64,000 nt of DNA from Haloarcula amylolytica JCM 13557 (GTDB lineage Archaea > Halobacteriota > Halobacteria > Halobacteriales > Haloarculaceae). Below are positions 17,397 through 25,152 of the stretch, piece by piece. The position numbers and the translations under genes are program-made. How positions within the stretch are numbered: the stretch's first letter is position 1; every line of letters begins with the position of its first letter. The stretch is taken from the NCBI RefSeq assembly GCF_000336615.1, contig NZ_AOLW01000050.1, forward strand, positions 105,656-169,655, written 5' to 3'. Below the pieces are notes generated by a model, which ran no database searches, was not told where the DNA came from, and saw only the letters and a program-made list of their open reading frames with translations.

Positions 17397-17669
17397 TCAC
17401 TCGAACAGGGAAATCGCGGTTTCGATCCGCTCGTCGTCCGCACTCCTCGCCGCGTCCTGTAGAGTTGCCCGGGGGACGGCGAGCAATCGGTCGACGAGCC
17501 GTTCGCTCAGTTTTTCGACCGCAAGCCGCTGGTCAGCCGTCAGTTCGCCGTCCTGTTGTAGCTGTGACAGCGTCCGTTCGAGTTGCTCCCGCTGAATCTT
17601 CGCACCACGGCTGTCGATCCGAGCGATCGCTTCTTCGACGTCGACAGGCGGCTCCGTGTTCTGATTCAT
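17397..17669 (-). CDS. Stand-alone glutamyl-tRNA reductase dimerisation-domain protein
   Basis: A 90-residue helical protein. Residues 10-90 resemble the C-terminal dimerisation domain of haloarchaeal HemA: an RGAKIQREQLERTLSQL helix, GELTADQRLAVEKLSERLVDRLL, the short VPRATLQDAA turn and a closing TAISLFE. The catalytic and NADP domains of HemA are absent. ATG 17669 overlaps the stop of the upstream DUF2249 gene (ATGA), so it is co-translated with it. It could bind HemA and tune heme synthesis when the cluster is on; that is inference. Confidence 0.7.
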   Translation of the reverse strand: MNQNTEPPVDVEEAIARIDSRGAKIQREQLERTLSQLQQDGELTADQRLAVEKLSERLVDRLLAVPRATLQDAARSADDERIETAISLFE

Positions 17670-17950
17670 CTGTGCCAGATGACTGTCACTGTCGCGTCGT
17701 CGGTCTCAACACTTTCGTACTCGTAGCCTCTGTCCTCGAGTTTCGGATAGAGGTGCTGTGGGGCGCGGTCGTTGAACTGGACGAGGACGATGTCGTCGTC
17801 AAGGTCCGCAAGCCGCTCTAGTGTCTGCTTGAGCGGCTTTGGCGGCCCCAGCGACTGCACATCGAGGCGTTCCGTCGGCGCGTCACCGGGCGCACCAGTT
17901 TCCGAAATCAGGGCCGCGATCTGCTCTGTTGGCTGGTGGTTCGACGTCAT
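17666..17950 (-). CDS. DUF2249 domain protein (second copy)
   Basis: A 94-residue protein with a short N-terminal helix and a DUF2249 core: ERLDVQSLGPPKPLKQTLERL, DDDIVLVQFNDRAPQHLYPKL, then GYEYESV and a final VTVIWHR strand. It is clearly diverged from the copy at 16850. ATG 17950 is supported by the operator at 17988-18001 lying 37 nt upstream, the same as at 16760. It leads an operon with the HemA-domain protein and is divergent from the 12-TM protein. Confidence 0.85.
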   Translation of the reverse strand: MTSNHQPTEQIAALISETGAPGDAPTERLDVQSLGPPKPLKQTLERLADLDDDIVLVQFNDRAPQHLYPKLEDRGYEYESVETDDATVTVIWHR

Positions 17951-17987
17951 GTGTTTGCGTTCGGTTGTGAACGGGCCGACCCTTTCC

Positions 17988-18001
17988 CCGAACATATTCG
18001 G
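17988..18001. promoter_or_regulatory. Inverted repeat CCGAACATATTCGG, shared bidirectional operator (copy 2)
   Basis: Arms CCGAA/TTCGG around CATA. It lies 37 nt from ATG 17950 and 38 nt from ATG 18040, the same geometry to the base as copy 1. Together the two copies define the consensus CCGAAC[AG]T[AG]TTCGG. Confidence 0.8.
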
Positions 18002-18039
18002 CCACATTGCCAGCAGGGACAGGGTCATACTACACAGCA

Positions 18040-19353
18040 ATGAGCGGAATACCTGCCGACGTGGACGCAGACGCCGCCCCGCCGATGACGGTTCCGCTGC
18101 GTCATTTCGTCGTCGCGCTGGCGTTTCTGGTCGCCGGTGTCACCGTCGGCGTCGTCGAGGGTCGGGCCGGCCACCTCGCACAGGTCCACCTCCTGCTCGC
18201 GGGGTGGGTCTGTCTCACCATCATGGGCGCACTGACGCAGTTCGTTCCGGTCTGGTGTGGAATCGAACTCCATTCGCGCCGCCTCGCTGCTGCGCAGTTA
18301 CCACTCGCGGCGGTCGGGATCGCGGGTCTGGCCGCTGGCTTCCTGACAGCGACTCCTGCAGTGTTGCCAGTCGCCGGAGCGTTCGCGCTGATCGGCGTCT
18401 GGACGCTCTGTTACAACATCGGACGGACGCTACTCGCTGCGGAGCCCGACGTCACGGCGATTCATTTCGGCTGGGCACTGCTGTTTTTCGCCCTCGTGAC
18501 GGCTGCCGGGATCGTGCTGGCGCTGGACCACGCCGCCGGCGTCCTCCCGCTTTTGGGAATCGGCAGGCAGGGGCTCTTGCTGGCCCACGGGACACTCGCC
18601 GTGTTCGGTGCTGTCCTGACGACTGTCGCGGGCGCGCTGGCACAGCTGGCCCCGATGTTCACGCAGGCCGACACCGGCAAGGTTGACGCAGCGGTCCAGC
18701 GGGCGGAGACGGCCGTCTATCCGCTTGGGGTCCTTGCGCTCGCTGGCGGTCGGCTGATCGGGTCACCCGTTCTGGCCCGGTTCGGCGCGGTTCTCGTCGC
18801 TGCTGGCCTTGGCGTGGTGGCGGTGCTCCTGGCGCGACAGCTCGTCGGGGCGCGTGTCGAGTGGTCCCCGATGTTGACCCGATACAGCGTCGCAGCGCTG
18901 TCGCTGTTTCTCTGGGCGGGGCTGACGATGTTCGCATGGTGGAACGACCCGCTCGCGTACGCCGGGCTGCTCGGTCAGCCGTCGACAGTGCTGCTCGTCG
19001 GCGGCGTCGGCTTCGTCGTCCTCGGGACGCTGTATCACGTCGTCCCGTTCATCGTCTGGGTCCACCGGTACAGTGACCGCCTCGGCTTCGAGGACGTGCC
19101 GATGGTCGATGACCTGTACGACCACCGAATCGCGGCGATAGATGGTGTGACGCTGATAACTGCGTACGGCCTCCTCGTGAGCAGTCAGTGGCTTGAGACA
19201 CCGGACGGCACGGCGTTGGTCGCCGGGGGGCTCGCGTTTTTCGGGACCGTCTTGTTCGCGGGCAACCTCGTCGCTGTCCTCGTCGAACACAGCCCGCAAT
19301 CGCTGCCAACACTGCTGACCGGTCGTGAACACACACCCGCCGAGGACTCGTAA
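18040..19353 (+). CDS. Twelve-helix membrane protein, heme-copper-oxidase-I/NnrS-like
   Basis: A 437-residue protein with about 12 transmembrane helices and His residues inside helices where heme or copper ligands would sit: HLAQVHLLLAGW, GLLLAHGTLAVFG and LYHVVPFIVWVHRY. The layout resembles catalytic-subunit-like proteins of the heme-copper oxidase/NO-reductase superfamily and NnrS, but no partner subunit is adjacent. ATG 18040 is supported by operator spacing. A role in nitric-oxide handling is suggested by the DUF2249 neighbourhood. A general heme-b membrane protein is the alternative. Confidence 0.7.
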   Translation: MSGIPADVDADAAPPMTVPLRHFVVALAFLVAGVTVGVVEGRAGHLAQVHLLLAGWVCLTIMGALTQFVPVWCGIELHSRRLAAAQLPLAAVGIAGLAAGFLTATPAVLPVAGAFALIGVWTLCYNIGRTLLAAEPDVTAIHFGWALLFFALVTAAGIVLALDHAAGVLPLLGIGRQGLLLAHGTLAVFGAVLTTVAGALAQLAPMFTQADTGKVDAAVQRAETAVYPLGVLALAGGRLIGSPVLARFGAVLVAAGLGVVAVLLARQLVGARVEWSPMLTRYSVAALSLFLWAGLTMFAWWNDPLAYAGLLGQPSTVLLVGGVGFVVLGTLYHVVPFIVWVHRYSDRLGFEDVPMVDDLYDHRIAAIDGVTLITAYGLLVSSQWLETPDGTALVAGGLAFFGTVLFAGNLVAVLVEHSPQSLPTLLTGREHTPAEDS

Positions 19354-19354
19354 C

Positions 19355-19651
19355 TCAGTTCGTCGTGGTCGGCTGGTCAGTGTACACCGAGTAGGTCAGA
19401 ATAAAGAACCCGGCAGCGGTGAACAGCTCCTCGACAGTGACGCTCTGTGCCACCGGCATGCCGACGAACTGGTGGAGGCTCCCCCCGAGTATTGCGCCCA
19501 GTGTGACGAACCCGATACCGAGACAGAGCGCTCGCATCGCCGGTGCTCGAGTGCGGCGGTATGCGCGGTATGTCAACGTCGTCAGTATCACACCGCAGAA
19601 CAGCGTGACTGTCTTCATCCCGATTAACAACACTGCGTTCGCTCCAAGCAT
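19355..19651 (-). CDS. Three-helix membrane protein (DUF7521-like), copy 1
   Basis: A 98-residue protein with about three transmembrane helices and the conserved TLTYRAYRRTRAPAMRALCLGIGFVTLGAI loop-helix segment seen in its paralogue at 19801. ATG 19651 is preferred over GTG 19666 because an ATAAATATAC box at 19672-19681 lies about 25 nt upstream. This class usually occurs beside a winged-helix regulator in haloarchaea. Function unknown. It converges on the 12-TM gene with 1 nt between stops. Confidence 0.75.
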   Translation of the reverse strand: MLGANAVLLIGMKTVTLFCGVILTTLTYRAYRRTRAPAMRALCLGIGFVTLGAILGGSLHQFVGMPVAQSVTVEELFTAAGFFILTYSVYTDQPTTTN

Positions 19652-19800
19652 GGCTCTGATTGACACGTCCGCATAAATATACCGTCCGTAGCGTTTCCAG
19701 TCGGTGAGAATACCAGTGTCACGACGTAATACGGACTAGTTGCCCGCTCCGAGCGAAATCGAGAACCAAGAGACGAATCTAGCACCGCGCCGCGCAGTCA

Positions 19801-20100
19801 CTACCGAACGTATAGCGAGTACAGGATGATACCCAGGCCGATGGCCGTCAGCGAACTCGACGTGAACACGCTCACAGCGAGCAGTTGCTGGCCGAGATAC
19901 CTGCCGACAAAGATGTCGAGGACACCGCCGGCAAACGCACCGAGGGTCACCACCCCGAACCCGTAGGTGAGCCACTTGTGCTGGGGGCTTTTCGTCCGGC
20001 TGTACGCCTGATACGAGTAGTACGTAATCAGTCCGCCAAGAATGAGGATCAGTGTCTTCGAGACGACGATGCCGACCTGTGAACTTGGGATGTGTACCAT
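19801..20100 (-). CDS. Three-helix membrane protein (DUF7521-like), copy 2
   Basis: A 99-residue paralogue of the protein at 19355, sharing the pattern TYYSYQAYSRTKSPQHKWLTYGFGVVTLGA and a C-terminal helix ending ILYSLYVR. It follows the helix-turn-helix gene by 2 nt, an evident operon. It may be the membrane sensor or effector partner of that regulator; inference from repeated pairing in the class. Confidence 0.78.
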   Translation of the reverse strand: MVHIPSSQVGIVVSKTLILILGGLITYYSYQAYSRTKSPQHKWLTYGFGVVTLGAFAGGVLDIFVGRYLGQQLLAVSVFTSSSLTAIGLGIILYSLYVR

Positions 20101-20102
20101 GG

Positions 20103-20480
20103 TTATGTCTCCTTTCGCACCTCAGACCAGAGGTTTTCGAGCCGTTGGTCCGGCGTCCGAGCGCGGTGTGAGATGTCGACGGTGAGCGACAGTTCCTCGT
20201 CGAGACTGATGACGACCTCCTCGAAGTCGATCGCGTACCGGCTCGCGTGTTGGCCGTCCGACCGGACTTCGACGCCCTCGTACAGCAACGAGGACTCCGT
20301 CAGTAGTTCGAGCTTTCGGTAGGTCGTCGATAGCGGTACGCCGCTCCGGTCGGATATCTCGCTCGCCGTCAACGGTTCCTCCAGTACGCTGACAATGGCG
20401 CGACAGTCCTCGTCGTCGAGTGCGTCGAGGACCGTCTGTAACTCCGGCGTCTCCTCGTCAGCGAAGGGGTCCCGGACCAT
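20103..20480 (-). CDS. Winged helix-turn-helix transcription regulator
   Basis: A 125-residue protein with an ArsR-like wHTH: LDALDDEDCRAIVSVLEEPLTASEISDRSGVPLSTTYRKLELL (recognition helix STTYRKLELL), then a beta hairpin and a C-terminal dimerisation segment. ATG 20480 has CATTAAACG about 28 nt upstream. No ligand cysteines are visible. Divergent from the multicopper oxidase gene, it is a natural candidate for binding the palindromes at 20609-20647; this is inference. Confidence 0.85.
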   Translation of the reverse strand: MVRDPFADEETPELQTVLDALDDEDCRAIVSVLEEPLTASEISDRSGVPLSTTYRKLELLTESSLLYEGVEVRSDGQHASRYAIDFEEVVISLDEELSLTVDISHRARTPDQRLENLWSEVRKET

Positions 20481-20608
20481 CCTTGCTCGACACTGCCCGC
20501 CCAAGACGTTTAATGTAACCGACTCGGGAGCGCTTACCGCCCGACACAGCCGACGTTTCCGCCACACAGCACGCAATATATGGGGCACTTATCTGTAACC
20601 GTTCGTTC

Positions 20609-20647
20609 GTTCCCAGCAACTGAGAACGCTTCTGTCGGTCTGAGAAC
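20609..20647. promoter_or_regulatory. Tandem 19-bp palindromes upstream of the multicopper oxidase
   Basis: GTTCCCAGCAACTGAGAAC occupies 20609-20627 (arms GTTC-Y-CAG and CTG-R-GAAC). Exactly 20 bp further on, 20629-20647 repeats the right arm CTGAGAAC with a degenerate left arm. The inner site ends 44 nt before ATG 20692, above the TTATAC box at 20661. A near-identical copy lies at 25094-25112 in front of the radical-SAM operon. Confidence 0.78.
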
Positions 20648-20691
20648 TCCCTTCGGGGGTTTATACTGTGGTATCTTATCCACAGTTGCTT

Positions 20692-21843
20692 ATGGAAGAC
20701 CAGATTGGCGCACCCGGATCGGGCATCTCCCGTCGTGACTTCGTGAAAGCCTCCGGCCTCGGTGGCACGGTCGCGCTTGCGGGCTGTACCGCCCCGGGTG
20801 AGGTTCCGACCGAAGAGTCAGTCGACACCAGCACAACTCCAGCACAATCCGACAGTGACCTCCCGACCACGTCGCCGCCTGAGATCGTCAACGTCGACGA
20901 ACAGGGTGGCGAAGTGACGCTTTCCTCTGTCCCGGCCAAACACGAAGCCCATCCCGGCGAATCCATGGGCGGCCCGGTCGAACTCCCGAAGGTGTGGGCG
21001 TTCAAGGCCGACGACGGCGAACCGAGCGTCCCGGGTCCGATCCTCCGGACGACGGAGGGCGAGGACATGGAGGTCACCTTCGACAACACGGACGGCATGC
21101 GCCCGCACACGGTCCACTTCCACGCCGTCCGGAAGAAATGGGAAGACGACGGCGTCCCGACCACGACGGGCATCCGTATCGACCCCGGCGAGAAACACAC
21201 CTACACCATCCCCGCGAACGTGACGGGCACGCATCTCTATCACTGCCACTACCAGACTCACCGCCACATCGACATGGGGATGTACGGCATCTTCCGCGTC
21301 GACCCGAAGGGGTACGAACCGGCCGACAAGGAGTACTTCATGACGCTGAAGGAGTGGGACTCCCGGCTCAACCGCCAGATGGCCGGCATGGACGCCAGCT
21401 ACGACGTTCGCAACCGCCGCCCCGATACGTTCACAGTCAACGGCAAGTCCGCGCCGCGGACGCTGCACCCGGAGGACGGCTCGCCGATCATCGTCGAGCA
21501 GGGCGACACGGTGCGCATCCACATGTGTAACAACGGGTACATGGACCACCCGATGCACATCCACAACCACCGATTCCAGGTGACCCACAAGGACGGCGGG
21601 AAGATTCCGGAAGCCGCCCGCCACGACCAGGACATCACTAGCATCCCGCCCGCCGGTCGGCACACTATCGAGTTCGAGGCCGACGCCGACCCCGGCATCT
21701 ACCTCGCGCACTGTCACAAGGTCAGCCACGCGATGAACGGGACTTCTTACCCCGGTGGGATGATCACCGGTGTCGTCTACAAGGAGGCGATGGACACCGA
21801 CATCTTCAAACAGTTGATGGACTACGCCGGCTACGAAGCGTAA
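20692..21843 (+). CDS. Two-domain multicopper oxidase, Tat-exported, lipid-anchored
   Basis: A 383-residue cupredoxin-fold enzyme. It has Tat signal SRRDFVKASG (13-22) with lipobox LAGC (Cys32). Domain 1 has ligands His139, 142, 144 and HCH 184-186 with His190 and Met195/197. Domain 2 has His286, 289, 291 and HCH 340-342 with His346 and Met348. Both domains keep full copper-binding sets, unlike classical NirK, so a two-domain laccase-type oxidase fits better than nitrite reductase; both remain possible. ATG 20692 has TTATAC at about -28; the GTG at 20668 would fall in the promoter. Confidence 0.85.
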   Translation: MEDQIGAPGSGISRRDFVKASGLGGTVALAGCTAPGEVPTEESVDTSTTPAQSDSDLPTTSPPEIVNVDEQGGEVTLSSVPAKHEAHPGESMGGPVELPKVWAFKADDGEPSVPGPILRTTEGEDMEVTFDNTDGMRPHTVHFHAVRKKWEDDGVPTTTGIRIDPGEKHTYTIPANVTGTHLYHCHYQTHRHIDMGMYGIFRVDPKGYEPADKEYFMTLKEWDSRLNRQMAGMDASYDVRNRRPDTFTVNGKSAPRTLHPEDGSPIIVEQGDTVRIHMCNNGYMDHPMHIHNHRFQVTHKDGGKIPEAARHDQDITSIPPAGRHTIEFEADADPGIYLAHCHKVSHAMNGTSYPGGMITGVVYKEAMDTDIFKQLMDYAGYEA

Positions 21844-22090
21844 GACGACGTTTCGATTGGCTGCGTGAGTTGATTGGTCTTTTCGCGGGACATTCCGGCT
21901 AGATCTGAGGCACTGCGTTCCGTCCGATGGTGACAGGCGTGATCCGCCGATAAACCAGGTACTGCTATATCGAATTCTTCTGCAAATGAACTGCCATGCG
22001 TCGTCGCCAGAGCTCTTCGGTTATACGAACAGTACACTGTCGGAGTCAGCCAGAGAGGACTCCCTGGTGTGTCGAGAGAGCGTCTTAACA

Positions 22091-22900
22091 TCAGATGTTA
22101 CTCATCGAGGATGCCTCGCTGGCACCGTCCGAACTACCGAGTTCATCCCTGATTCGGGCGACGTATTCGATGAACTCCTGTGCTGTCCGCTGGCGTGGAC
22201 GGTCGATATCGACAGTGAGCGTAGATCGCACAGTTCCGGAGTCGGCGTCCATGATGACCACACGATCAGCCAGGGTCACTGCTTCGTCGATGTCGTGGGT
22301 GACGAACACGACGGTCTGTTCGGTCTCACTCCAGATATCGAGGAGCTCGCCGTGCAGGTGGTCACGCGTCCGGGCGTCGACACTGGCGAACGGTTCGTCC
22401 AGCAACAGGATCTCCGGATCGACAGCGAGAGCACGAGCGATCCCGACACGCTGTTTCATTCCGCCCGACAGCTCCTTCGGATACGCGTTCTCGAAGCCCT
22501 TGAGGCCGACAAGGTCGATCAGCTCCCGGACTCGTGCCTCACAGTCCGGGCAGTTACACGCGGGGCGATCAAGGCCGAACCGGATGTTCCCACGGACGGT
22601 TCGCCAGGGGAACAGTGCGTACTCCTGGAAGACCATGCCACGGTTCAGGCCTGGATCGGTGACCGGGTCCCCATCAACCAGAACTGAACCGCTATCGGGA
22701 TTTTCGAGGCCCGCGATCGCCCGCAACAGCGTGGTCTTCCCACATCCCGATGGACCGACCACACAGCAGAACTCGCCCTCTGTGACCGAGAGGGAGACTC
22801 CTTCGAGCGCTCGGGTCGACTCGTAGGACCTGCTGACGTTCCGAACGCTGATCTTCTCACTGGACTCCTGGTCGGTGGACCGTCCCCCACTCAGCGCCAT
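22091..22900 (-). CDS. ABC transporter ATP-binding protein (nitrate/sulfonate/taurine type)
   Basis: A 269-residue ATPase of an NMT1/SsuB/TauB-like importer. It has Walker A GPSGCGKTT, Q-loop FQEYALFPWRT, signature LSGGMKQRVGIARAL, Walker B ILLLDEPFASVDA and H-loop VTHDIDEA. A cysteine pair CNCPDC sits in the helical subdomain after RPA, an unusual insertion that may bind zinc. ATG 22900 overlaps the permease gene by 10 nt. Last gene of a binding protein-permease-ATPase operon. Confidence 0.92.
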   Translation of the reverse strand: MALSGGRSTDQESSEKISVRNVSRSYESTRALEGVSLSVTEGEFCCVVGPSGCGKTTLLRAIAGLENPDSGSVLVDGDPVTDPGLNRGMVFQEYALFPWRTVRGNIRFGLDRPACNCPDCEARVRELIDLVGLKGFENAYPKELSGGMKQRVGIARALAVDPEILLLDEPFASVDARTRDHLHGELLDIWSETEQTVVFVTHDIDEAVTLADRVVIMDADSGTVRSTLTVDIDRPRQRTAQEFIEYVARIRDELGSSDGASEASSMSNI

Positions 22901-23733
22901 GCGAGGACCCTCCGTTCGACGAGTCGGAACCCGACGTCCATACAGAGAAACGCCAGGCTGATCAGGAACATGTACGCGACGCTGGTTGCCATCGCGAGAT
23001 TGTTCGAGGCGTTGATGATCTCGTAGCCGACGCCGGGCGCGCCAAACAGTTCGGCCCCGACGACGATCATCCAGCACCGACCGATGCTCGTCCGAAACCC
23101 GGTCAACAACTGAGGGGCAGCGCTCGGTAGTGCGACGAGTTTCAGCATCGAGAGGTCGCGTTCCACACCGAGCGTCGAGGCGGCATCGGTCAGCTCAGGT
23201 GAAACACCGTCCACGCCACCGTACGCCCCGTAGAAGTTGATCCAGAACGCGCCGACGAAGACGATGAACGCCGCGCCGGTATGGTGGATTCCGAACCAGA
23301 CAATCGCAAAGACCACCCACGCCAGTGGGGGAATCGGTCGAAGCATCCGGACGAGCGGCTGCAACCAGTCGTCGAATGTGCTGTTCCAGCCCATCGCTAG
23401 CCCGAGACTGATACCACACCCGGCACCGAGGAGGAGGCCAGGAACGTAGTGGAACAACGTCTGTGCGAGGTGTGCGAGCCCGGTCGGCAGCAATAGGTGG
23501 GAACCCAAGATGGGGACGGCAATCGTAGTCGAAGTCACAAACAGGTCGACAAATGCGTGCGCTGCATCGAGCGGTTCCGGCACCAGATAGGACGGCTGTG
23601 TCGTCACCGCAGCGAGCCACCAGACGAGGAGGAACACGAGGAGACCGCCCAGCCCGCGCAGATACCGCTGTAGGTCACTCTCGAAACTGTTGGCGACCAC
23701 CGTGTCGGGACTGTGGTTTGTTCGGTGGGTCAT
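22891..23733 (-). CDS. ABC transporter permease (SsuC/TauC-like)
   Basis: A 280-residue inner-membrane permease with six predicted helices. The coupling EAA-type loop is DAASTLGVERDLSMLKLVALPSA, and IPPLAWVVFAIVWFG is typical of the sulfonate/nitrate/thiamine-precursor class. It carries an extended loop after the second helix (LFVTSTTIAVPILGSHLLLP). The start ATG overlaps the stop of the binding-protein gene by 4 nt. The substrate cannot be read from sequence. Confidence 0.9.
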   Translation of the reverse strand: MTHRTNHSPDTVVANSFESDLQRYLRGLGGLLVFLLVWWLAAVTTQPSYLVPEPLDAAHAFVDLFVTSTTIAVPILGSHLLLPTGLAHLAQTLFHYVPGLLLGAGCGISLGLAMGWNSTFDDWLQPLVRMLRPIPPLAWVVFAIVWFGIHHTGAAFIVFVGAFWINFYGAYGGVDGVSPELTDAASTLGVERDLSMLKLVALPSAAPQLLTGFRTSIGRCWMIVVGAELFGAPGVGYEIINASNNLAMATSVAYMFLISLAFLCMDVGFRLVERRVLAWR

Positions 23734-24758
23734 TCTTGAATAGCGTCGTAAGGGTCGAACGCGAAGAGGTTCTCAGTCGCGACCGGCGCTTCGATGTTTC
23801 CGACGGTTGCGACGAACGCCCCCATCGTCTCGGTCTGATCAGTGATCGCGTGGGGATCTGAAACGAACGCAGATGCCCTGGAGTCCATGGCTGCCGTGGC
23901 GAGGTCCTCACTTACCCCCGAGCCGATCACTGATGCAGCGTGGGTTGCCGCTGTATCCGGCGCGTCTGTCGTGAACTCAGTCGCCGCAGCGTGCTGTTCG
24001 ACCAGCGACTGCGCGACCACGCTGTCGTTGATCACCCGCTGATTTGCGAACAACACCGTGACCGGATGGTCTTCCAGTATCTCTCCGGACCAGGCGAGTT
24101 CGCCGAAGCCCTCGTCCTGACTGATGAGCGTCGCGAACGGTTCCTGAATGATCGTCGCGTCGATGTCGCCCGACTGGATCGTCTGGACCGCCTTCGCTGG
24201 CGGGACGGTCGACTTGGCGACGACGGTGTCCATCTCCCCGATATCGAGGTCCGCTTCGATCCAGTACCGAAGCACGGTGTCGGGGACGCTCCCGTCCGGC
24301 GGGACACCGAACCGTACCTTACGGCCATACTCCTGTTCGAAGCGCTCGAATGTGGCAGCCCCTTCCTGCTCGTAGCGGGCTACCAGCTCGGTCGTCGCCA
24401 TGATTTTGAAACCGTTTTTCGAATTGGCTGCAAGGATACCGGCGTTGGTGCCTCTGTCCACGAGAACCATTGCAGGGGTAATGCCGAAGAGCGCAACGTC
24501 GACATCTCCGCTGGCAAACGCCTTGACGACGCTGGGACCAGAGCTGAACCGTTCTATTGTGATGTCTGCCGGGATGTCCTCGTAGTAGCCCGCCTGCTCC
24601 ATCACGTAATGCTGCATATTCGGATAGATTGGCACGTATGCGACGGTTACCGAGTCGAGTGACCCGCCGCTTTGACCGAGACAGCCAGCCATCCCCGTCA
24701 CAGCAACCGTGGTCGCGCCTGCTTTCTGGAGTAGTCTTCGGCGTGAGATCTGCTTCAT
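23730..24758 (-). CDS. ABC transporter substrate-binding lipoprotein (NMT1/TauA-like)
   Basis: A 342-residue type II periplasmic-binding-fold protein. It has Tat motif SRRRLLQKAG, lipobox MAGC (Cys25), a first lobe with VTVAYVPIYPNMQHYV and the switch region GDVDVALFGITPAMV, and a second lobe with QSGDIDATIIQEPFAT. These resemble nitrate, aliphatic-sulfonate and thiamine-precursor binders. It is first in the operon; an AT-rich promoter (TTATAATCG on this strand, about 24780-24795) lies just upstream. Flanked by copper-oxidase and radical-SAM genes, it may feed that pathway. Confidence 0.9.
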   Translation of the reverse strand: MKQISRRRLLQKAGATTVAVTGMAGCLGQSGGSLDSVTVAYVPIYPNMQHYVMEQAGYYEDIPADITIERFSSGPSVVKAFASGDVDVALFGITPAMVLVDRGTNAGILAANSKNGFKIMATTELVARYEQEGAATFERFEQEYGRKVRFGVPPDGSVPDTVLRYWIEADLDIGEMDTVVAKSTVPPAKAVQTIQSGDIDATIIQEPFATLISQDEGFGELAWSGEILEDHPVTVLFANQRVINDSVVAQSLVEQHAAATEFTTDAPDTAATHAASVIGSGVSEDLATAAMDSRASAFVSDPHAITDQTETMGAFVATVGNIEAPVATENLFAFDPYDAIQE

Positions 24759-25093
24759 CGGTGTTATTAATCTAAGAGTCGATTATAATAATACCTGTGA
24801 TCCAATATGATTTAGCTAATAACTCGGGAGCGGGTGAAGACATCGCCGTGTTCAGTTCGGACTCAGCGCTAAACAGACGCAGCCGATGACCGTTTGTAAT
24901 CTGAGTGAATCATCACTGCCGAAACAGGAAACAGTACGCTGTATTGGGGTACCACGGTCGAGAAGCCCGAAAGTGATTTCTGCTGCAGTCGGACGGCCAA
25001 TATGATGCCCCACTGCACTCCCGTCGCAGTTACTCGTGCCGCTGCCGTCTCCTCGCCAGCGTTCGCTTCGTTTCAGTGCTTGGTGACTGAGTA
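24759..25093. promoter_or_regulatory. Divergent intergenic region, ABC and radical-SAM promoters
   Basis: About 335 nt with no credible gene. The ABC-operon promoter is the AT-rich stretch at 24770-24830. The remainder has no recognisable repeat until the palindrome at 25094-25112. Confidence 0.55.
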
Positions 25094-25112
25094 GTTCCCA
25101 GTAGCTGAGAAC
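25094..25112. promoter_or_regulatory. 19-bp palindrome GTTCCCAGTAGCTGAGAAC before the radical-SAM operon
   Basis: It differs at only two central positions from the copy at 20609-20627 and keeps both arms intact. It ends 40 nt before ATG 25153, where an activator or repressor would meet the basal promoter. Conservation of the arms alone between two unrelated promoters argues for a shared regulator. Confidence 0.78.
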
Positions 25113-25152
25113 GCGCTAGCCCCGTTTTTTTGGGGGAGTCTAACAGAGGGGT

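Noticed and set aside
20692..21843. Straight call of the copper protein as NirK
   Set aside because: Both domains carry HCH copper strands, unlike canonical nitrite reductase where only the first does; left as two-domain multicopper oxidase.
21844..22090. Possible degraded transposase (minus-strand peptide with SREKTNQLTQ)
   Set aside because: No catalytic motif, no terminal repeats and only a short resemblance; not enough to call an insertion sequence.
22100..22690. Plus-strand frame in the ABC ATPase region
   Set aside because: Mirror frame; Walker and signature motifs are all on the minus strand.
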